Assembly: GCF_014648395.1 (NCBI RefSeq)
Contig: NZ_BMRA01000008.1
Location: 278,267 to 342,266 of the forward strand
Direction of reading: 5' to 3'
DNA from: Micromonospora fulviviridis
GTDB lineage: Bacteria; Actinomycetota; Actinomycetes; Mycobacteriales; Micromonosporaceae
DNA length: 64,000 nucleotides
The position numbers and the translations under genes are program-made. The notes below the pieces were generated by a model. That model had not been told where the DNA came from. It searched no databases and saw only the letters and a program-made list of their open reading frames with translations. Of this stretch, positions 50,001 through 62,000 are shown piece after piece (the first letter of the stretch is position 1; every line of letters begins with the position of its first letter).

Positions 50001-53000
50001 CCAGCGGGGCCATCGACCAGCCGTCGCCGGCGACGTGGTGCACCAGCAGCACGAGCACGTGCTCGGTCGGGCCGGCGGTGAACAGCCAGGCGCGCACCGG
50101 CAGGTCGACGGCGAGGTCGAAGGGGGTGGCCGCCGCCTCGCCGGCCGCGTCGGCGAGCCGGTCGGCGGGCGTCCGGACCACGGTGAGTGCGAAGCCGCAC
50201 CCGTCGAGCGGCAGCACCCGCTGGTACGGCTCGCCGTCGGCGATCGGGAACACGGTGCGCAGCACCTCGTGCCGCCCGACCACGTCGCGCAGCGCGGCGG
50301 CCAGCGCGTCGGTGTCCACCGGACCGTCGATGCGCTGCGCGAGGGGGATGTTGTAGGTGGCGTTCGGCCCTTCGAGGCGGCCGAGGAACCACAGCCGCCG
50401 CTGCGCGTACGACAGGGGCACCCGGTCGGGTCGGGGCCGGGCGGTGAGCGCGGGCCGGTCCGGCGCGGCGGCGCGGGCGAGCCGGTCGGCCAGGCCGGCC
50501 GGCGTGGGCGCCTCGAACACCGCGCGGATGGGCAGTTCCGCGCCGAGCACCACCCGGACCCGGCTGACCAGCCGGGTGACCAGCAGCGAGTGGCCGCCCA
50601 GGGCGAAGAAGTCGTCGTCCGGCCCGACCGTGGGCCGGCCCAGCACCTCGGCGAAGATGCCGCAGAGGATCTCCTCCCGGGCGGTGGCCGCCGGCCGGCC
50701 GCTGCCGGCGCCCTGCTCGGGGGCGGGCAGGGCGGCCCGGTCGACCTTGCCGTTGGCGGTCAGCGGCAGCGCCGGCAGCGGCACCACGGCGGCCGGCAGC
50801 AGGTAGTCGGGGAGCCGGTCGGCGGCGTGCGCGCGCAGCGTGGCCACCAGGGCGTCGCCCGGCGCGGTCGGGTCGGCCGGCACCACGTACGCGACGAGCC
50901 GCTTCTCGCCTGGGGTGTCCTCGCGGACGGTGACCACGGCGCGGGCCACCTCCGGGTGGCCCGCGAGGACCGCCTCGGCCTCGCCGGGCTCGACCCGGAA
51001 GCCGCGCAGCTTGACCTGCGCGTCGGCCCGGCCGACGAAGACCAGCCGCCCGTCGGGGTCGCGGCGCACCCGGTCGCCGGTGCGGTACATCCGCTCCCCC
51101 GGCGTGAACGGGCAGGCCACGAAGCGTTCCGCGGTCAGGCCCGGCGGGCCGGCGTAGCCGCGGGCCAGGCCGGCGCCGGCGGTGTACAGCTCGCCGACCA
51201 CCCCGGCCGGGACCGGTCGCAGCGCCTCGTCGAGGACGTACACGCTGGTGTCCGGGATCGGCGCGCCGATCGGCACGGCCCCGGACAGCTCGTCGGGGCG
51301 TACCGGGTGGACGGTGGTGAAGGTGGTGTTCTCCGTGGGGCCGTACCCGTTGACGAGCTGGACCTGCGGCAGCCGGTCCAGCAGGGCGCGGCAGTGCGCC
51401 GGGGAGAGCACGTCGCCGCCGGCGAGCAGCCGGCGCAGGCCGGCCAGCGCGGTGACGTCGGCGTCGACCACCTCGTGGAAGAGGCCGGCGGTCAGCCAGA
51501 GCGTGCTGACCCGTTGGTCGGTGAGGAAGGCGCGCAGCTCGGCCACGGACAGCGCCCCGGGCGGGGCCACGGCCAGCGTGGCGCCGGTGAGCAGGGCGCC
51601 CCAGATCTCGAAGGTGGCCGCGTCGAAGGAGACCGAGGCGAGCTGCGCCACCACGTCGCCGGGGCCGAGCGGGGCCACCCCGGGGGCGCGGACCAGCCGG
51701 TCGATGGCCGCGTGCGGCACCACGACCCCCTTGGGCCGGCCGGTGGAGCCGGAGGTGAACATGACGTACGCCGGGTGGTCGGGGCGGAGTCCGGCGGGTC
51801 CGGCCGGGTCGGCGGCGTCGAGCGCGGCCCGGGTGGCCGGGTCGTCGAGGACCAGCCGGTCGGCCGCCACCGGCAGCGCGGTGGTCACCGCGCCCGTGGT
51901 GAGCAGCAGTCGCGGCGCGGCGTCGGCGACCATGTCGGCGATCCGGCCGGCCGGGTAGCCGGGGTCGACCGGCAGGTAGGCGCCGCCGGCCTTGAGGATC
52001 GCCAGCAGCGCCACCACCAGCTCGGCGGAGCGGTCCAGCAGCACGCCGACCACGGTCTCCGGCCCGACCCCGCGGTCGCGCAGCAGCCGCGCCAGCCGGC
52101 CGGCGCGGGCGTCCAGTTCGGCGTACGTCCAGGCGCCGGCCGCGTCGACCAGGGCGACCCCGTCCGGGGTACGCGCGACCTGCGCGGCGAACGCGGCCGG
52201 GACGGTCAGCGCCGGCACGCCCCGGCCGGTGCGGTTCGGCTCCTCGACCAGCCGCCGGTACCCGTCGTCGTCCAGCACCGGCACCGCGGCCAGCGGGGTT
52301 TCCGGGGCGTCGGTGAGCGTGTCGACCAGGTGCGCCAGGCAGGTGTGCAGCAGCGCGCACACGTCGTCCGGGTCGGCCGGAGCCACCGCGTCGACGCTGA
52401 GCAGGAACCGCTCCCCCAGGTCGTCGACGGAGACGGTGACCGGGTAGTTGCTCCGCTCCCGGGAGGCCACCTGCTCGATGCCGTCCACCCCGTCGTCGGC
52501 GGGCCCGCCCGCCGGCGGCGCGCTGTGCCGGAAGTTGAACAGCGCGGTGAACAGCGGCTGCCCGTTCGGCACCCCGCTGGCGGTCTGGGCGAGGGTGAGC
52601 GGGGCGTGCTCGTGCGCCAGCAGCTCGGCGAGCTGGACGCGCAGGGCGGCCAGCGCGTCGCCGGTGCCGTCGTCGAGCCGGACGCGCACGGGCAGGGTGT
52701 TGATGAACGGGCCGAGGACGCGGGCGTCGCCGCCGCCGGCGCCGAGCCGGCCGGAGAGGACGGTGCCGAAGACCACGTCGTCCCGGCCCGCCAGGGTGCC
52801 GAGGACCCGCGCCCAGGCCAGGTGGAACAGGGTGGCCGGGCTGACCCCGTGGGAGCGGCCGAGCCGGCGTACCCGGGTGGCCAGGTCGTCGGCGACGAGG
52901 CGCTGCGCGCCGCGCAGGTCGGCCGCGTCGCCGTGCGCGTCGGTGAGGCCGTACGGGGCGGTGGTCTCGGTGACGTCGCCGAGCAGGGCCCGGAAGTACG

Positions 53001-56000
53001 CCTCCTGCTCGTCGCGGGAGGCGCCGTGCCGGGCCCGGGCCACGAACTCCCGGAACGGCAGCGGGTCGGGCAGCTCGTGGCCGCGCCCGGTCAGGAACGC
53101 CAGCACCTCGGCGAGCAGCGCCTCCAGGGCGGTGTGGTCCTGCACGAGGTGGTGGATGCGCAGCAGGCCCAGCCAGCGGCCGGTGCCCGGCTCGGCGGCC
53201 ACCCGCATCCGCAGCAGCGGCGGGCGGTCCAGCGCCAGCCAGGCGCCGCCGTCGGCGAGCAGCGCGGCGACCGGGTCCGCGGCGCCTGCCAGGCTCACCT
53301 CCTCCACCGGCAGCTCGACGTGCCGGGCCACCACCTGCACCGGCTCGCGCAGCCCGGCCCAGACCACGGCCGTGCGGTAGATGTCGTGCCGCCGCACCAC
53401 CGCCGACAGGGCGGCGAGGAAGTCGTCGAGCCGGTCCCGGGTGGCGAACCGGAGCACGGTGGGCAGCACGTAGACGTCGTCGCCGTCCCGGTCGGCCATC
53501 AGGTGGTGGAAGAGGATGCCCTCCTGGAGCGGGGCGAGCGGGTAGACGTCGGCGACGTTGGCCGCCCCGCCCGGGACCGCCGCGACCACGGTGGCGAGTT
53601 CCTCCGGGGTCAGGTCGACCAGGGGGAGCATCTCCGGGCCGAGTTCCCGGGCGCCGTCGGGGATCCGGTTGGGCGGCACGGGCACCGAGGCGACGCCCGT
53701 GGCGGCGGCCAGGCCGGCCGGGGTGGGGGTGGTGAACAGCGCCCGCACCGGCACGGTCACGCCGAGCCCGCGCAGGTGCTCGACCAGGGCGACGGCGAGC
53801 AGCGAGTGCCCGCCGAGGGCGAAGAAGTCGTCGTCCATCCCGACGGCGGGCAGGCCGAGCACGGCGGCGAAGGCGGCGCAGAACAGCTCCTCGCGGGCGT
53901 CGGCGGGGGCCCGGCCGGCCCCGGCCGCGCCGGCGTGGTCCGGGGCGGGCAGCGCCCGGCGGTCCACCTTGCCGTTGGCGGTCAGCGGCAGCGCGTCGAG
54001 CACCACCACGGTGGACGGCACCAGGTACGCCGGCAGCCGCCCGGCCAGGTGCCCGCGCAGCGCGGCGACGTCCACCCCGGCGGCACCGGCCGGCACCACG
54101 TAGCCGACGAGCCGCCGGTCGCCAGGGCTGTCCTCGCGGACCACGGCGGTGGCCCGGGCGACGGCGGGGTGCCCGGCCAGCGCGGCCTCGACCTCGCCCA
54201 GCTCGATCCGGAAGCCGCGGATCTTCACCTGGTCGTCGGCGCGGCCGACGAACGCCAGGCTGCCGTCGGCCCGCCAGCGGACCACGTCGCCGGTGCGGTA
54301 CATCCGCTCCCCGGCGGCCCCGTACGGGCAGGCCACGAAGCGCTCGGCGGTGAGGTCGGGGCGGCCGTGGTAGCCCTGGGCCACCTGGTCGCCGGCCAGG
54401 TACAGCTCCCCGGGGCAGCCCACCGGGACGGGCCGCAGCGCGGCGTCCAGCACGTACGCCCGGGTGTTCCACAGCGGACGGCCGATCGGCACCTGGCCGG
54501 CCGGCTCGCCGCCCAGCTCGGCGGTGGTGGCCCAGACGGTGACCTCGGTCGGGCCGTACAGGTTGGTCACCGAGCGGGCCCGGGCGGTCAGCGCGGCGGC
54601 CTGGGCGGGCGGCAGCGCCTCGCCGCCGACCAGCACCCGCAGCCCGGCCAGCGCGTCGGCGTGCCCGGCGGCCAGCGCGTGCCACCAGGCGGGGGTGGCC
54701 TGGGCGACGGTCACCCCGGCCCGGCGGATCAGCGCGGCGGCGGCCGCCGGGTCGCGGACCACGGCCTCGTCGGCGAGGACCACCGCGGCGCCGGCGAGCA
54801 GCGGCAGGTACAGCTCCAGCACGTGGATGTCGAAGGCCACGGTGGTGACGGCGAGCAGCCGGTCGGCCGGGGTGAGCGGGGTGGTGGCGGCCATGGCGGC
54901 GAGGAAGTTGGCCAGCGCGCCGTGCGGGACCACCACCCCCTTGGGCCGGCCGGTGGAGCCGGAGGTGTAGATGACGTACGCCGGGTGCTCGGGGCGCGGC
55001 GCGGCCGCCGGCGCGGGGCCGGCCTCGGCCAGCTCGGCCACGGTGGCCGGGTCGTCCAGCAGCAGCGCGCCGGCGGCGTCGGCGAGGGCGGTGTTGCCGG
55101 CGCGGGCCCGCACCGTGGTGAGCAGCAGCGCGGGCGCTGCGTCGGCGAGCATCCAGCCGACCCGCTCGGCCGGGTACCCGGGGTCGATCGGCAGGTAGGC
55201 CGCGCCGGTGCGCAGCACCGCGAGCAGGGCGACCACCAGGTCGGCGGTCCGGTCCAGGCAGATCGCGACGAGCGCGCCGGGGCGGGCGCCCCGGGCGGCG
55301 AGGAACCCGGCGAGCCGGTCCACCCGGGCGGCCAGTTCGGCGTGGTCGAGCCGGGTCTCCCCGGCGAGCAGGGCGAGGGCGTGCGGGGTGGCGGCGGCCC
55401 GGTCGCGGATCAGGTCGGCGACGGGCCGGGCGGGAACCGGGGCGTCGGTGGCGTTCCACTCCTCGACCACCCGCCGGTGCTCGGCCGGGTCGAGCACGTC
55501 GACGGTGCTGAGCCGGGCGTCGGGGTCGGCGGCGAGGCCGGCCAGGACGCGGACCAGGTAGCCGGCGACCCGCTCGACGGTGTGCCGATCGAACAGGTCG
55601 GCGGCGGCGATCAGGGTGCCTCTCATCCCGGCCGGCGCGCCGTCCGGGTCGTACGCCTCGGTGAGGCTGACGTCCAGGTCGAACTTGGCCGGCACCTCGT
55701 CGGTGGGGAACGACTCGGTGGACAGCTCGGGCAGCCGGGGCGCGGTCCCGCCCCCGGTGGCCAGGTTCTGGAGGGTGAGCAGCACCTGGAACAGCGGGTG
55801 CCGGGCCAGCGAGCGGGCCGGGGCCAGCTCCTCGACCAGCCGCTCGAACGGCACGTCCTGGTGGGCGTACGCGTCCAGGGCGGTCTCCCGCACCCGGGCC
55901 AGCAGCTCCGTCACGGTCGGGTCGCCGGACAGGTCGGTGCGCATCACCAGGGTGTTCACGAAGAACCCGACGAGGTCGTCCAGCCCCTGGTCGGTGCGCC

Positions 56001-59000
56001 CGGCCACGGCCGCGCCGATCGGCACGTCGGTGCCGGCGCCGAGCCGGGACAGCACCACCGCGAGGGCGGCCTGCACGGCCATGAACACCGTCACCCCGGC
56101 CGAGCGGGCCAGCCCGACCAGGTCGCGGTGCAGCGCGGCGGGCACGTCGACCTCGACGAGGTGCCCCCGGTACGAGGGCTGCGCCGGGCGGGGCCGGTCG
56201 GTGGGCAGCTCCAGCTCCTCGGGCGCGCCGGCCAGCACCGCCCGCCAGTGGGCCACCTGCCGGGCCACGGTGCTGTCCGGGTCGTCCTCGGCGCCGAGCA
56301 GCTCGCGCTGCCAGAGCGCGTAGTCGGCGTACTGCACGGGCAGCGGGGTCCAGTCGGGGGTCCGGCCGGCGCGGCGGGCCGCGTACGCGGTGGCGACGTC
56401 GCGGGACAGCGGGCCCATGGACCAGCCGTCCGCGGCGATGTGGTGCACCACGAGCACGAGCACGTGCTCGTCCGGGGCGACGGCGAAGAGGGTGACCCGC
56501 AGCGGCACCTCGGCGGCCAGGTCGAACGGATACGCGGCGGCCTCGGCCACCCGGGCGGCCAGCTCGGCCGGACGCACCTCGACCACCTCGACCCGGACGC
56601 CGGTCTCCGCGACCGCCAGCACCCGCTGGTGCGGCTCGCCGTCGGCGACCTCGTAGACGGTGCGCAGCACCTCGTGCCGGTCGAGCACGTCCCGCACCGC
56701 CGCGTCGAGGGCGGCCCGGTCCAGGTCGCCGGTGAGCCGCAGCGCCACCGGGATGTCGTAGGTGGCGCTCGGTCCCTCCAACTGGCCGAGGAACCACAGC
56801 CGGCGCTGCGCGAAGGAGAGCGGCACCCGCGCCGGCCGGGGCCGGGCGGTCAGCGCCACCCGGCCGGCCCGCGCGTCGCGCAGCCGGGCGGCGAGCGCCG
56901 CCGGGGTACGCGCCTCGAACAGCGCCCGGATCGGCACCTCCAGCCCGAGCAGGGCCCGGACCCGGCTGACCAGGCGGGTGGCGAGCAGCGAGTGCCCGCC
57001 GAGGGTGAAGAAGTCGTCGTCCACGGCGACCCGGTCGAGGCCGAGCACGTCGGCGAAGGCGGCGCAGAGCAGTTCCTCGCGGGCGTCGGCCGGGGCCCGG
57101 CCGGCCGGGCCGCCGAGGTCGGGGGCGGGCAGGGCGGCCCGGTCGAGCTTGCCGTTGACGGTCAGTGGCAGCGCGTCGAGGGTCACGAACGCGGCCGGCA
57201 CGAGATACGCGGGCAGCCGCTCGGCGGCGTGCTCCCGCACGGTGTCGGCGATCGGCGCGCCGTCCTCGGCGGGCACCAGGTACGCGACGAGCCGCGGGTC
57301 GCCGGGGGTGTCCTCGCGGACCACCACGGCGGCCTGCGCGACGGCCGGGTGGTCGGCCAGCACGGCCCGCACCTCGCCCGGCTCGATCCGGAAGCCGCGG
57401 ATCTTCACCTGGTCGTCGGCCCGGCCGGCGAAGACGAGCTGGCCGTCGGCGGTCCACCAGGCCCGGTCGCCGGTGCGGTACATCCGCTCCCCCGGCGCGT
57501 ACGGGCAGGCCACGAAGCGTTCGGCGGTGAGGGCGGGCCGGCCGACGTAGCCGCGGGCGAGCTGCCGGCCGGCCACGTACAGCTCGCCGGTGACGCCGAC
57601 GGGCACCGGCTGGAGCCGGTCGTCGAGCACGACGAGGCGGTTGCCGGTGACCGGGCCGCCCATGGGTACCCGCCCGTCGGGGCCGACGTCGACCGCACCG
57701 GCGGTGACCATGACCGTCGCCTCGGTCGGCCCGTACGTGTTGACCAGGTTCCGGCCGGCGGACCAGGCGCGGGCCTGGGCGGTGCTGATCGGCTCGGCGC
57801 CGACCAGGATGGTCCCCACGTCGGGCAGTTCGGCCGGGTCGAGGGTGGCCAGCAGGGACGGGACCACGCTGGTGGCGGTGACGCCCTGCGCGCGGACCAG
57901 GGCGGTGAGCTGGGCGGTGTCGGCGCGCTCGGCGGGCGCGGCGACCACCAGGGTGCCGCCGGCGACCAGGGTGACGGCCACGTCGAGCACCGAGGCGTCG
58001 AAGCTGAACGAGGCGAACTGGAGCACCCGGACGCCGGGGGCCGCGCCGAGCACCGGGCCGTAGTGCACCGCCATGCTGGCCAGGGCGGCGTGCGCGACGG
58101 CGACGCCCTTGGGCCGGCCGGTCGACCCGGACGTGTAGATGACGTACGCGAGCTGCTCGGGCGCGACCCGGGGCAGCGGCCGGCCGGCGTCGTCCGGGCC
58201 GAGGTCGTCGAGGCGCAGCACCGGCCGGCCGGGCAGCCGGTCGACCAGCTCGGCGGGGCCGGCCACGAGGGCGGCGCCGCTGTCGGCCAGCATGAACTCC
58301 AGCCGGTCGAGGGGGTACTCCGGGTCCAGCGGCACGTACCCGACGCCGGCCCGCCAGGCGGCGACGACGGCCACCACCATCTCGGGTCCGCGCGGCAGGC
58401 AGAGCCCGACCACCGACTCGGCGCCGAGCCCGCGGGCCAGCAGCGCCCGGGCCAGCCGGGCGGAGCGGTCGTCCAGCTCGGCGTAGGTCAGCGCGACGCC
58501 GTCGCCGACGACGGCGAGCGCGCCGGGGTCGGCGGCGGCCCGCGCGGCGATCAGCTCCGGCACGGTCGCCGTGGGCGTGCTACCGGCCGGCGGCTCGGGC
58601 AGCACCCGGCGCCGCTCGTCGGCGTCGAGCACCCCGATGGCGGCCAGCGGCGTGCCGGGGGCCTCGTCGAGGGCGGTGACCAGGTTGGTCAGGGCCGTGG
58701 TGAGCATGGCGCAGACCTGCGCCGGGTCGACCGGCGCCACGGCGGTGGCGGTGATCCCGAAGCGCGGCCCGTCCACGTCGACGGCGACGTCGAGCGGGTA
58801 GTTGGTCTGCTCGCGGGCGAAGACGGTGTGCATGCCGCGCATGCCGTCGCCCGCGCCGGCCGGGGCCTGGTTGTGCCGGTAGTTGAAGATCGACGTGAAG
58901 ACCGGGCTGCCGCCGGGCAGACCGCTGGCGGCCTGGGCCAGGGCGAGCGGGGCGTGCTCGTGCACCAGCAGGTCGGCGAGCTGCTCGCGGAGGCCGTCGA

Positions 59001-62000
59001 GCGCCTCGGCGACGGCGTGCCCGGCGAGCCGGACCCGGACCGGCAGGGTGTTGATGAACAGGCCGGGCACCCGGTCGGCGCCGGCGCCGGCGTTCATCCG
59101 GCCGAACAGGACGCTGCCGAAGACCACGTCGTCCCGGCCGGAGACGGTGCCGAGCACCCGGGCCCAGGCCAGGTGGAACACGGTGGCGGGGCTGACCCCG
59201 TGGGTACGGGCCACCGCCCGGATCCGCTCGGCGAGCGCGTCGTCGACCGGGACGTGGGCGTGCACCGCCGCGGCGCCGTCGCCGTGCACGTCGGTGAGGC
59301 CGTACGGGGCGGTCGGCTCGGTGACGTCGCCGAGGAGGCGGGCGAAGTGCCGCTGGTGCGCCTCCCGGGAGAGGCCGAGCCGGGCCTGGGCGACGAACTC
59401 GCGGAACGGCACCGGCGGCGGCAGCTCGTCGCCGCGCCCGTCGAGGAATGCCTGGAGCTGGTCGAGGACCACGTCCAGGGCGGTGTGGTCCTGCACGAGG
59501 TGGTGGACGCGGAGCAGGGCGAGCCAGGCGCCGCCCGCCTCGCCGGCCACGTGCACGTGCAGCAGCGGTGCGGTGCCGAGGTCCATCCGGTCACCGGCGG
59601 CGGCGAGCAGCTGGTCGACCGGGTCGGCGCCGGCCGGGTCGAGCGCGACCTCGCGCACGGGCAGCGGGGCGTGCCGGAGCACCACCTGCACGGGTTCGCG
59701 CAGTCCCTCGTGGACGATCGCGGTGCGGTAGACGTCGTTACGGTCGACCACCCGTCGAAGGGCGGTCAGGAACGCGTCGAGCCGGTCCCGGGAGTCGAAG
59801 CGGACCACGGTCGGGGTGACGTAGACGTCGGCGCCGTCGCCGAGCAGGTGGTGGAAGAAGATGCCCTCCTGGAGCGGGGCCAGGGGGTAGACGTCGGCCA
59901 CGTTGGCCGCGCCGCCGGGTACGGCGGCCACGACGGTGGCGACCTCGGCGTCGGTGAGGTCGACCAGCGGCAGCATGGCCGGGGTGATCTCGTCGGCGCC
60001 GTCGGGGATGAGGTTCGGCGGGACGGTCACCGCGCCGCCGCCGGCCACGGCGGCCAGCCCGGCCGGGGTGGGCGTGGTGAACAGGGCGCGCACGGAGAGG
60101 CCGACGCCCCGCTCGCGGAGCCGTTCCACCAGGGACACCGCGAGCAGGGAGTGGCCGCCGAGGGCGAAGAAGTCGTCGTCGACGCCGACCCGGTCGATGC
60201 CGAGGACCTCGGCGAACGCCTGGCAGATCTGCTCCTCCCGCGCGGTGGCCGGTGCCCGGCCCGCGCCGGCCGCGCCCGCGTAGTCGGGCGCGGGCAGGGC
60301 CTTGCGGTCGAGCTTGCCGTTGACAGTCAGCGGCAGCGCGGCCAGCACCACCAGGGCCGACGGCACGAGGTACCCGGGCAGCCGCGCCGCGGCGAAGTCG
60401 CGGACCGACCCGGCCAGGTCGGCCTCCTCGGCGCCCTCGGCGGGCACCAGGTAGCCGACGAGGCGGGTGTCACCGGTGTCCCGGCGGGCCACCACGGCGG
60501 CCTGCCCGACGGCGGGATGCTCGGCGAGCACCGCCGCCACCTCGCCGGGCTCGATCCGGAAGCCGCGGATCTTCACCTGGTCGTCGGCGCGGCCGGCGAA
60601 GACCAGCCGCCCGTCCGTCGTCCACCGCGCCCGGTCGCCGGTGCGGTACATCCGCTCCCCGGGCACGAACGGGCAGGCCACGAAGCGCTCGCCGGTCAGC
60701 CCGGCCCGGCCCACGTAGCCGCGGGCGAGCTGGGCACCGGCCACGTATAGCTCGCCGACCACGCCCGGCGGCACCGGGTTGAGCCACTCGTCGAGCAGGT
60801 GGACGCGCAGGCCGGGCAGGCCGCGGCCGATCACGCTGCCGGCGTCCACGTCGGACGGTTCGAGGGCCTGGTAGGTGACGTGCACGGTGGTCTCGGTGAT
60901 GCCGTACATGTTGACCAGCCGCGGCCCGGACTCCCCGTGCCGCGCCCACCAGCCGGCCAGCCGGGCCGGGTCGAGGGCCTCCCCGCCGAAGACCACGGCG
61001 CGCAGCGCGCCGGGCCGCAGGCCGGCGGCGAGAAGCTGGTAGAAGGCCGACGGGGTCTGCGACAGCATCGTCACGCCCTCGCGCGCGACGAGGTCGGCGA
61101 ACTCCTCCGGGGAGCGGGAGACGGCGTACGGGACCACGACGACGCGACCGCCGTGCAGCAGGCCGCCCCAGATCTCCCAGACCGAGAAGTCGAACGCGAA
61201 CGAGTGGAACCAGGACCACACGTCGTCGGCGCGGAAGTCGAACAGGGCACCGGTGGCGGCGAAGAGGGCCACCACGTCGCGGTGCGGCACCAGCACGCCC
61301 TTCGGGGTGCCGGTCGAGCCGGACGTGTAGATCACGTACGCCGGGTGCTCGGGGCGCAGCGGCCGAATGCGGGCCGCACGACCCGCGCCGGCCCCGGCGG
61401 CCGGGTCGGGCTCGTCGAGCACCAGCACCGGCCCGCCGGGCGGCACCACCGCCGTGTGCGCGGTGCTGGTGAGCACGCAGGCCGCGGCCGCGTCGGCGAG
61501 CACGAAGGCGATCCGCTCGGCCGGGTACGCGGGGTCGATCGGCAGGTACGCGGCACCGGCCTTGAGCACGCCGAGCAGCGCCACCACCAGGTCGGCGGTG
61601 CGGGCCATGACGACACCGACCAGGGACTCCGGCCCGACGCCGTGCCCGACGAGCCGGCGGGCCACCGCGTCGGCGCGGGCGTCGAGTTCGGCGTACGTGA
61701 GCCGGGTGTCGCCGTCGGTGAGCGCGACCGCGTCGGGGGTGCGGGCGGCCTGCGCCTCGAAGAGGTCGGGCAGGGTCACGTCCGGGACCGGCACCGGGGC
61801 GGCGTTCCACTCCGTGAGGATCCGGCGGCGCTCGTCGGCGTCGAGCAGCGGCAGCGCGCTGAGCCGCCGCCCGGGGTCGCGGGTGAGCGCGTCGAGCATC
61901 CGGACCAGCCGGTCGGCGAGGCGGGCGGCGGTGTCCGGCTCGAACAGGTCGGCGGCGGCGATCAGCGCGCCGCGCAGCCCGGCGGGGGCGCCGTCGGCGT

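Noticed and set aside
43399..60750. A 5783-codon open frame on the + strand opposite the NRPS
   Set aside because: It is the mirror of the NRPS repeats in very GC-rich DNA; its translation is low-complexity (Gly/Arg/Val/His/Gln), shows no domain, and the opposite strand encodes unmistakable C-A-T modules.
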